DNA of 18,053 nt from assembly GCA_034437695.1 (NCBI GenBank), contig DAOTTJ010000462.1:1-18053 (forward strand). The letters are read 5' to 3'. Shown here piece by piece: positions 11,981 through 18,053 of the stretch. Made by a program: the position numbers and the translations under genes. The stretch's first letter is position 1. Every line of letters starts with the position of its first letter. The notes beneath the pieces were generated by a model that did no database searches, was not told the DNA's origin, and was given only the letters and a program-made list of their open reading frames with translations. The DNA is from Paraktedonobacter sp034437695. GTDB taxonomy: Bacteria; Chloroflexota; Ktedonobacteria; Ktedonobacterales; Ktedonobacteraceae.

Positions 11981-14287
11981 ATGGAAGACACACAATCATC
12001 TCGTCAACGCTCCCCTTTACGCCGAACTGCTATGGCTCTCACTGCAACCGTGATGGTTGTAGCAGCGCTCCTGCTTATTTTTCCAGTAAATTTTTTGAAT
12101 GTTAGTATCGTGCGAGCCAGCGCTATCACAGGTGGGCGTATTAGCATACCTGGTCATCTGGTGCCTGCGCTCAAAAATCATGCTCCCCGCGGGGCGTCTG
12201 CTGGTAATCGGCCTCTTCAACTCTCGATTACGCTCAATCTGCGCAATCAGGATCAATTGACTGCACTTTTACGCGAGCAGAATGATCCGACATCCGCAGT
12301 ATATCATCAGTATATGACTCCACAGCAGTTTACTGCGATGTTTGGTCCTACTGTTGATAGTGTGAATCAGGTTACCACTTACTTGAGGAGTCAGGGCATC
12401 CACGTGAGTTCTGTCTCGCCTAACCGTACATTGATTGATGCCTCTGCATCGGTCGCACAGGTTGAGGCTGCTTTTAAGACGACGATTAATGACTACGTAT
12501 TGAATGGACGTAGCGTGTACGCGCCTGCGAGTGAGCCATCAGTTCCCGCTGCGCTGGCTAGCCTGATTCTAAGCATTAGTGGTCTGGATAATGTCGCGAA
12601 CTATCAGCCACGAGCTTCTTTGCGACCCGCTACGGGTCCAGGTGGTGGATATACCCCGAGCGAACTACGTACCGCCTATGATGCCAACTCATTGATCAGC
12701 AGTTCGAGTGGAAGTGGACAGACAGTGGCCATTTTTGAATTGGATGGCTACAAAGCTTCTGACATAAATACCTACCTCAGTCAGTATAGTCTGGGTACGG
12801 CGAAATACTCGAATGTGCTGGTAGATGGGGCGACAAACACTGCGGGCGCGGGCGCGATTGAGGTGGAGTTGGACATGGAAGTTGTTTCTGCTATTGCTCC
12901 AGGTGCAACGCAGAAGATCTATATTGGTCCAAACTCGAATACAGGTGTCAACGATACCTACAATCGGATTGTTACTGATAATATCGCGAAGGTAACCAGT
13001 ACCAGTTGGGGCGAGTGCGAGGCCAATTCAGGTACTTCGGAACTGGCCTCGCTGGATACCATCTTTACCCAGGCTGCCGCGCAGGGACAGGCCATTTTTG
13101 CCGCTGCCGGTGATTCGGGCGCGTATGACTGTGGTACCTCATCTCTAGCCGTCGATTCGCCCGCCGATGATCCTCACGTAGTTGGTGTCGGTGGTACAAC
13201 GCTCAATGTGGGCGGTGGTGGCACCTATAGCAGCGAATCTGTCTGGGGATCGGGTAGTGAAGGCGGCGGCGGCGGCTATAGCACCTACTTCAGCAAACCA
13301 GCATATCAGACTGGTCCTGGTGTCGATAGCAATACCTCGCGCCACGTTCCCGATGTCTCCGCCGATGCTGATCCAAATACGGGCTATTCCATCTATTGTT
13401 CGATCACGGCTGCCGGGTGCTCCAGCAGTTCGCCCTGGACCGTTGTCGGTGGCACAAGCGCCGCCGCTCCCTTATGGGCCGCTCTGACAACCGATACCAA
13501 TGGTTACCTGGCAGGTCTCGGCAAAGCAACGCTCGGGAGCGCGAGTTCAACGTTTTACGCTCTGTTCAATACGAGCCAGACCTATACGGCTTATCACGAT
13601 ATAACGTCTGGCAACAATCTCCACTATAATGCGACGACCGGCTACGACGTGGCGAGCGGCATCGGTACTCCTGATGCCTGGAATTTTGCCCGCGATGCTG
13701 CTAATGCTGGTACTACGACGCCAACGCCGACCCCCACTCCGGGCAGCACGCCGACGCCGACTCCAACTCCAGGCAGCACGCCGACGCCAACCCCAACGCC
13801 AACTGGGACCACGACGCAGTTGTTGGGCAATCCAGGCTTTGAAACTGGAAGTGCGTCTCCCTGGGTGCAATCTTCTTCCGGTGGCTATAACGTGGTAGAC
13901 CCGACTTTGCCTCATACAGGCTCGTATTCGGCCTATCTCTGTGGCTACAATAACTGCGTAGATACTATCTACCAGACTGTAACGTTGCCATCTACAACGA
14001 CCAAAGTAGTCCTGAGTTTCTGGTTGTATATCGATACCAACGAAACGTCTTCGACCTGCTATGATCACTTTAGCGCCGCATTGCGCAATAGCAGCGGGAC
14101 GACGATTTCTACGGTTGTGAGCAAGTGTAACTCTAACGTTGGTTGGACGCTGTACACGTTTGATGTGACCTCAGTTTTGAGCAGCTATAAGGGCAAGCAG
14201 ATCGAGGTCTACTTCGGTGGGACCACCGATTCTTCTTTGTCCACCGATTTCTTTGTTGATGATGTCGCGTTGAATGTAACGCATTAA
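11981..14287 (+). CDS. Secreted sedolisin (S53) with propeptide and C-terminal beta-sandwich domain
   Basis: A 768-aa pro-kumamolisin-type protease. From ATG 11981 (GAGG 5 bases upstream) it has a basic start and a hydrophobic export segment at 16-40; a propeptide at about 75-205 typical of the Pro-kumamolisin activation domain; and a catalytic domain at about 223-575. The latter has Glu294 and Asp298 (EVELD), SWG at 342-344, oxyanion Asp378 (AAGDSGA), Ser493 (GGTSAAAP) and calcium segments DITSGNN and GYDVASGIG. A Thr/Pro linker (577-611) of three decapeptide repeats leads to a C-terminal domain (612-768) that begins LLGNPGFETG and ends FFVDDVAL, typical of galactose-binding or carbohydrate-binding (CBM4/9-like) folds. 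It is made as an inactive precursor, exported, and activated by self-cleavage at low pH. The last domain may bind glycans or a surface; this is inferred. It diverges from the two lipoprotein sedolisins. Confidence 0.94.
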   Translation: MEDTQSSRQRSPLRRTAMALTATVMVVAALLLIFPVNFLNVSIVRASAITGGRISIPGHLVPALKNHAPRGASAGNRPLQLSITLNLRNQDQLTALLREQNDPTSAVYHQYMTPQQFTAMFGPTVDSVNQVTTYLRSQGIHVSSVSPNRTLIDASASVAQVEAAFKTTINDYVLNGRSVYAPASEPSVPAALASLILSISGLDNVANYQPRASLRPATGPGGGYTPSELRTAYDANSLISSSSGSGQTVAIFELDGYKASDINTYLSQYSLGTAKYSNVLVDGATNTAGAGAIEVELDMEVVSAIAPGATQKIYIGPNSNTGVNDTYNRIVTDNIAKVTSTSWGECEANSGTSELASLDTIFTQAAAQGQAIFAAAGDSGAYDCGTSSLAVDSPADDPHVVGVGGTTLNVGGGGTYSSESVWGSGSEGGGGGYSTYFSKPAYQTGPGVDSNTSRHVPDVSADADPNTGYSIYCSITAAGCSSSSPWTVVGGTSAAAPLWAALTTDTNGYLAGLGKATLGSASSTFYALFNTSQTYTAYHDITSGNNLHYNATTGYDVASGIGTPDAWNFARDAANAGTTTPTPTPTPGSTPTPTPTPGSTPTPTPTPTGTTTQLLGNPGFETGSASPWVQSSSGGYNVVDPTLPHTGSYSAYLCGYNNCVDTIYQTVTLPSTTTKVVLSFWLYIDTNETSSTCYDHFSAALRNSSGTTISTVVSKCNSNVGWTLYTFDVTSVLSSYKGKQIEVYFGGTTDSSLSTDFFVDDVALNVTH
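13721..13810 (+). repeat. Three 30-bp tandem repeats coding for a Pro/Thr linker
   Basis: Three units encode PTPTPTPGST, PTPTPTPGST and PTPTPTPTGT. The bases differ mostly at third positions, so the peptide repeat is under selection rather than freshly duplicated. It forms a flexible linker between the catalytic and C-terminal domains. Confidence 0.9.
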
Positions 14288-14291
14288 AAGC

Positions 14292-14312
14292 TGAGGGAAA
14301 GGATTTTCCTCA
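14292..14312 (+). terminator. Short hairpin just after the large sedolisin
   Basis: A 9-bp stem with one G-T pair (14292-14300 with 14304-14312) and loop GGA starts 5 bases past the stop codon. No T-run follows, so it may be a weak terminator or a 3'-end stabiliser. Confidence 0.4.
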
Positions 14313-14326
14313 CTGACACACTGGAA

Positions 14327-14368
14327 GAGAGTATGCAGCTGAACTATCTTGTCCATTTGCATACTCTC
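14327..14368. terminator. 11-bp inverted repeat between convergent genes
   Basis: GAGAGTATGCA at 14327-14337 pairs perfectly with TGCATACTCTC at 14358-14368 across a 20-nt loop. It lies between the convergent ends of the sedolisin and the acetyltransferase and may serve both transcripts, though neither strand shows a T-run after it. Confidence 0.4.
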
Positions 14369-14416
14369 CTACATAATCGTCGTACACCTGATCTATAGAA
14401 CGCGAGCTGGCCAGTG

Positions 14417-14941
14417 CTATTCCCCGCGCAGTTTGCTATAGAGCACCATATCGTGCCATGTACCGCTGCGCCACTGAGCCTGGCGTAAGACTCCCTCACG
14501 CGTAAACCCGGCTTTCTCCAGCGCCCGCTGCTCAGGAATGTTGCTTACATCTGTCGTGGCTTCGACTCGTTGGACGGGAAAGACTGCAAAGAGATAGGCT
14601 GCCAGTACGCGTTGGGCCTCGCTCCCAAAGCCTTTGCCCCGCTGTTCAGGTATAAGAGAGATCCCGATATTATAGGTAGTGCTGCCCTCGTTTGGACCAT
14701 ATCGCGCCTGGTGATAGCTGACATCTCCAGCAATTGTTCCCTCGTTGGTGACAATCACCAGCGCTCCGTAATTGGATGCGAGCAGGCCGTTCTCCTGAAA
14801 GCGCTTCTCACGCCCCCTGGGGTCCGTCAGACCAAAGAAATTGTAGTCGCTGAGATACTCAGCGTCATTGACCCAGGCCCCAAAGACTGGCAGGTCGCTC
14901 TGTATAAAGGGACGCAAAAAGATCCTCTCGCCTCGTAACAT
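14417..14941 (-). CDS. GNAT acetyltransferase, RimJ/RimL-like
   Basis: A 174-aa N-acetyltransferase of the Acetyltransf_3 type, using acetyl-CoA. The start LRGERIFLRPFIQSDLP is typical of the RimJ/RimL group. The acetyl-CoA loop (motif A) is PEQRGKGFGSEA at 98-109, and ALEKAGFTREG (140-150) is the usual motif B end. Family members acetylate protein N-termini, small amines or antibiotics; the substrate is not readable here. AAGGAG lies 9 bases before the ATG. The product is soluble and the gene stands alone, divergent from the gene at 15126. Confidence 0.93.
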   Translation of the reverse strand: MLRGERIFLRPFIQSDLPVFGAWVNDAEYLSDYNFFGLTDPRGREKRFQENGLLASNYGALVIVTNEGTIAGDVSYHQARYGPNEGSTTYNIGISLIPEQRGKGFGSEAQRVLAAYLFAVFPVQRVEATTDVSNIPEQRALEKAGFTREGVLRQAQWRSGTWHDMVLYSKLRGE

Positions 14942-15125
14942 ATTGCTCGACTCCTTTGCAGAAATGCCCTTCTAACGTATCTTATTGTCAACTATCAGTC
15001 AAGGCCTGCGAGCCTTTGGCATCTGTCTTTTTGATCTCCCAAAAAGGTACCTGTTTCACCGTTTTTTCAATAGTCCTCTTGATAAGAAGTATCTTGCCAA
15101 CAGTACAGCAAAGAAAGGAACTTGC

Positions 15126-16448
15126 ATGGACAGGCCTGTAAAAATGTCAATAGACAAAGAAGAAGCCCCTGAAGTCTTTGTGATTGATGAGTCGGTAGCC
15201 AAGGGAAAAATAGGCGAAGTACTAACTCAGTTTACTGAGTTTCTGCTCAAAGAAAATGATGCCTTTGCAAACTTTGCCTTGAAAGATGGTCGCGTACAAG
15301 TGGTATTTACCTCTGGGAAGGCTATTGGCGCGAAAGCTGAAACAAAGTTTTTAATCAAAGTTAATGGAGATTTTCAAGATATCGAGGATACCAGCGACTC
15401 TTTGAGCAGTATCATGTTTCCCTGGAGCAAGGTGAACTCTGGGAGTTACTGCCAGATTGTGATCGCGCTGACTTCTACGTTTAAAGGGGCTTCGCCCGCC
15501 GCTCAACAGGCAGCCTTGATCCACGAGTATTGTGTTCATGCTATTCAGTACAGGGGCTTTCTCACGTTTTTGCGCGAAACCGACAATGCCTTTGATGAAG
15601 TTCCTTTTTATTACTACTATCATTCTCTCGGTGAGGGATATTTGAATAGTGTAAATCAGCACAAGATCCACGGTGGCAAAATTAAACCAGATACCTCCAA
15701 GAAAATCGAGTGGAACGACTATAGCGGCTATAAAGAATTTAATAGCTATATCAAGTCTTTCCTGCGTGCTGTAATCAAGGAAAGGTACGACGAGGACTAT
15801 CAGTCGCGTTTTATTGTCGCTGCTAAAGAGGATATTCGTCTGCAACAGCAAGATGCGGGAGCTTCAACCGAGGTAGCACCACCTAAGGTTGCGAAAACAA
15901 CCACGCCGACCTCGATCAATCGCGTCAAGACAGTCGCAGGGACGATGGAAGAGATTGTGCAAGAGATCGCGCTAATTATCTGGGAGGCCAAAGACGAAGC
16001 CGGAGCCTATAAAGCGAAGCTGCGTGCGACCTGGCAAAAATATGCGCGTTCAGAAAACGTCGCGCCGATGCTCGCAGCATATGCGGATTATATAAATATG
16101 CGCCTGGGTAATCAATTCGGCATCGATGGAAGCGATGTAATGAAGGTAATGGACGTGATCACAGACTTTCCCACAGGTGGCACAGAGGTGTATACTTTTC
16201 CGCTGCCTGAAGTGCGCGATATGTGGGAAGCATACGCCGAATACAGTGCGCTCGGCGGTTTGAAGAACAACGCTGGTAGTTGTGGTGATTACATCGGAGT
16301 GCTGGATGCAAAACTGCTCGACGAGTCCGATCATGCACGTATTAAAAAATACAGCCAGTACCGTTTGTATTTCGCTTTGCTTCTGAATCCTGTAAGCGTC
16401 GATGGCAAGCCTGAAGCTGCGAAGTGGAAAGCTTATCTGGAAAAATAG
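15126..16448 (+). CDS. Unrecognised 440-aa protein with an HExxxH motif
   Basis: I do not recognise the family. ATG 15126 is chosen because AAAGGA lies 6 bases upstream; the open frame runs back to 14985 without support. There is no signal peptide or membrane segment. The N-terminal part (1-235) contains the helix LIHEYCVHAIQY with His133, Glu134 and His138. It resembles a zinc-protease helix, but the second His is one residue too late for HExxH. Downstream acidic candidates are Glu159 and Glu170. A Thr/Pro-containing hinge (243-265) separates this from a mostly helical C-terminal part (270-440). The base composition and Lys-rich make-up differ from the neighbours, which may mean recent acquisition. 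A strong hairpin follows. Confidence 0.85.
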   Translation: MDRPVKMSIDKEEAPEVFVIDESVAKGKIGEVLTQFTEFLLKENDAFANFALKDGRVQVVFTSGKAIGAKAETKFLIKVNGDFQDIEDTSDSLSSIMFPWSKVNSGSYCQIVIALTSTFKGASPAAQQAALIHEYCVHAIQYRGFLTFLRETDNAFDEVPFYYYYHSLGEGYLNSVNQHKIHGGKIKPDTSKKIEWNDYSGYKEFNSYIKSFLRAVIKERYDEDYQSRFIVAAKEDIRLQQQDAGASTEVAPPKVAKTTTPTSINRVKTVAGTMEEIVQEIALIIWEAKDEAGAYKAKLRATWQKYARSENVAPMLAAYADYINMRLGNQFGIDGSDVMKVMDVITDFPTGGTEVYTFPLPEVRDMWEAYAEYSALGGLKNNAGSCGDYIGVLDAKLLDESDHARIKKYSQYRLYFALLLNPVSVDGKPEAAKWKAYLEK

Positions 16449-16474
16449 TCAGGCTCAGGCATCGACGTACGAAT

Positions 16475-16512
16475 GCACAGCGGCTACCTCATGATTGAGG
16501 TAGCCGCTGCGC
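16475..16512. terminator. Strong hairpin between convergent genes, likely bidirectional terminator
   Basis: A 14-bp stem (16478-16491 with 16496-16509; the last pair closes a 4-nt loop) plus 2 bp beyond a mismatch. It lies 26 bases past the stop of the + gene and 24 bases past the stop of the RRM gene on the - strand. A short TTTT follows about 10 bases later on the + strand only. Confidence 0.65.
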
Positions 16513-16536
16513 GTTCATTAGCTTTTGATCTAGATC

Positions 16537-16824
16537 TTAGTAGCGTTCGCTGCGATATTCTGAACGCCGCTGAGGAGTCGCCTGACGCTCACGCGCCTCG
16601 TTGACAGTGATGGTTCTTCCGCCTAAGGAAGTACCGTTCATCTGACTGATGGCCTGTTGCCCATCTTCTGTGCGGCTCATTTCGACAAAGCCAAAGCCCT
16701 TGCTGCGACCCGTTGCGCGATCGATAATGACCGTCGCCTCGCTGACCGGGCCGATCTGTTCAAAAAGGCTGATCAGGTCGCTGTCATTGGTCTGGTAGGG
16801 AAGTCCCCCAACATATAATCTCAT
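16537..16824 (-). CDS. Small RRM RNA-binding protein
   Basis: A 95-aa single RNA-recognition-motif protein. RNP2 is LYVGGL (3-8) and RNP1 is KGFGFVEM (43-49 region), with the aromatic residues that stack on RNA bases (Tyr4, Phe45, Phe47). The tail (80-95) is Arg-rich and should add non-specific RNA binding. Such proteins in cyanobacteria and Chloroflexota often respond to cold or act in RNA turnover; that role is inferred from relatives. ATG 16824 is preferred, as AGGAG lies 8 bases upstream; a GTG at 16845 is in frame but lacks such a site. Confidence 0.95.
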   Translation of the reverse strand: MRLYVGGLPYQTNDSDLISLFEQIGPVSEATVIIDRATGRSKGFGFVEMSRTEDGQQAISQMNGTSLGGRTITVNEARERQATPQRRSEYRSERY

Positions 16825-17041
16825 GGTAGATGCTCCTGTGTTCACATTTCATGCTGCGCTCGAAGAAACCGTTTCTCACAGAAGCAATGCATTGATAGTG
16901 TGATCTCATTCATACATCTATATCAACAGGGGAGGGTAGGCTTTTATTCCATTGACTAATGTCGATTAATTCAACGGTTGGAAGAGCGAAAAATAAATGT
17001 GTCATATACGAAAACTCTGTCGGGTTCTACTTGCTATTGGC
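16825..17041. other. Intergenic region upstream of the RRM gene
   Basis: I see no gene. It should hold the promoter and leader of the RRM gene on the - strand, but no convincing -35/-10 pair is visible. The + strand open frame that starts at 16959 is mostly the antisense of the frameshifted gene. Confidence 0.5.
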
Positions 17042-18053
17042 TTATCCTCCACCCATAAGAGCTGCCGGGTTTGTGATTGTCAGGGCCTTGCCAATCTCGG
17101 TAGTAGTTACGCTGCTTACTGAAGCGATACTCTGTAGGCTTGCTTGCGAGATAATCGTGATGCTACCAGCGCCTACATTCCCGCTTTTGCCAGGCAGTAC
17201 GGCCTTGATGCTTGTCAGCAAAGTTTCACCTACTGGTAGGTAGACTTCGGCAAAGTTTCAAATTGGATACCACTTTGAGTCTGGACGATCGTTTGACCGG
17301 GGATAAGCAGGGCTATACTGCCATTGTTCGTAAATGAGAGTGTTCCATAGGCGGACAAGATACCTACTTCAGTTGTTCTGGTAGGCGGGAGGGTGGCCGT
17401 GGCAGTCAACTGTACTCCAGGACTCCATGTTTCGATTTCTGCAGAAGTGACGATAGTCGCTCTTGATTTAAAATAGAATAAGCTGCTTCCCACAAATACC
17501 AGCAGTAAGATACTGATCGCGATAATCAGACCTCGTTTGTTTCTACGTTGTCTGGGCAGTGCCGTTATTTGTGGCTGATAGTCTGGTTCTGAGGACACCA
17601 ATGATCTGCTCGGCGGACGTTGCTCATCGTCTGCAAGGATTGGTTTTGTTCTGGAACGAGCCTGAGTATTTGGTTCAAATATGATTGGTTTCCAGATACG
17701 CTGTTTCTTTCCGATCGCTTGCGAAGCCTGCCAACTTTGCCCGAATATGGTTGACTGCTCAACTGCTGAAACATCAGAATAAGCTATTGAGGCCTTTGTG
17801 TCTGCAGTGAACAGTCCAGGCGGATTGGATGTCAATGTGCGATGAGTTGGTTCCTCCGAAATAGCCACAGTCAACACCAGTGATTCTGTTAGCTCCCCCT
17901 TTTTATAAGGCAACTCCTGTTCCTCTAGGCGAAGCGTTGTCCCATTACCCACCCCTGCGGGAACAGTAACATTTACCTGTTGACCTCCTGGCAGGGTCAT
18001 CTGGCGAGTCGTTCCAGTGTTCGAATCCGCTTGCCTAATTGCCAGCGTTGCGT
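17042..18053 (-). pseudogene. Membrane protein with baseplate-J-like outer domain, frameshifted, 5' end outside window
   Basis: The frame is open from the window edge (18053), so the N-terminus is missing; the Met at 18000 is internal. The visible N-part reads like a DnaJ C-terminal strand pair (VNVTVPAGVGNGTTLRL), then a low-complexity basic region, one membrane segment (RGLIIAISILLLVFVGSSLFYF) and an outer domain with the baseplate J/gp47-like pattern GTLSFTNNGSIALLIPGQTIVQT. The frame stops at 17230, but the -1 frame from about 17257 continues the same domain (AEVYLPVGETL ... PGKSGNVGAGSI ... TNPAALMGGG) to a stop at 17042. Restoring one T in the TTT at 17252-17254 would join the two. It may be a true pseudogene or a sequencing error. 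Confidence 0.8.

Noticed and set aside
13721..13810. CRISPR-like repeat array
   Set aside because: The repeats are directly adjacent, in frame and code for a Pro/Thr linker; there are no spacers.
15522..15539. Canonical HExxH zinc protease motif
   Set aside because: The residues are HEYCVH, with three and not two residues between Glu and the second His, so it cannot be called HExxH.
16959..17243. Rightward 94-aa open frame
   Set aside because: It is the antisense of the frameshifted baseplate-J-like coding sequence, which has a clear protein pattern on the other strand.
17231..17260. Programmed -1 ribosomal frameshift
   Set aside because: The heptamer AAACTTT is not in the reading frame needed for X XXY YYZ slippage, and no stimulatory structure is evident; loss of one T is simpler.

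Overview
The window looks like a piece of a Ktedonobacteria-type (Chloroflexota) chromosome. This is inferred from gene content rather than from a marker gene: a stand-alone MglA-type small GTPase, several sedolisin (S53) acid proteases with Thr/Pro linkers, a short RRM RNA-binding protein, large membrane histidine kinases paired with LuxR-type regulators, and a membrane protein ending in a baseplate-J-like domain. Intergenic regions are rich in perfect hairpins, and one hairpin element occurs twice in opposite orientation. No rRNA, tRNA, insertion sequence or CRISPR array was seen.

Layout. Positions 1-399 are a non-coding tract packed with hairpins. Then come, on the + strand, a peptidase S51-like protein (400-1122) and queF (1172-1648), followed by a FadR-type GntR regulator (1813-2523) with a near-perfect promoter. 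A one-pass membrane protein (2523-3056) overlaps the regulator by one base. On the - strand follow a NarL-type response regulator (3064-3765), an MglA-like GTPase (4198-4785) with its own promoter and terminator hairpin, and a two-gene operon of response regulator (7609-8412) then a 9-TM histidine kinase (5196-7607).

The region 8584-14287 is a sedolisin locus. Two tandem lipoproteins on the - strand (9969-11288, then 8584-9942) lack the usual propeptide. Divergent from them is a large secreted sedolisin (11981-14287) with propeptide, catalytic domain, TPTP linker and C-terminal beta-sandwich domain. The shared upstream region holds a large stable hairpin and a sigma70-like promoter. The three enzymes probably act outside the cell: two tethered to the membrane, one released or wall-bound.

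The right end holds a GNAT acetyltransferase (-), an unrecognised 440-aa protein (+) with an odd HExxxH motif, an RRM protein (-), and the end of a membrane-anchored baseplate-J-like gene (-). That last gene runs off the window and carries a -1 frameshift, apparently one T lost from a T run. The best candidates for something undescribed are the three-sedolisin locus, with its propeptide-free lipoproteins and diverged active-site surroundings, and the HExxxH protein.
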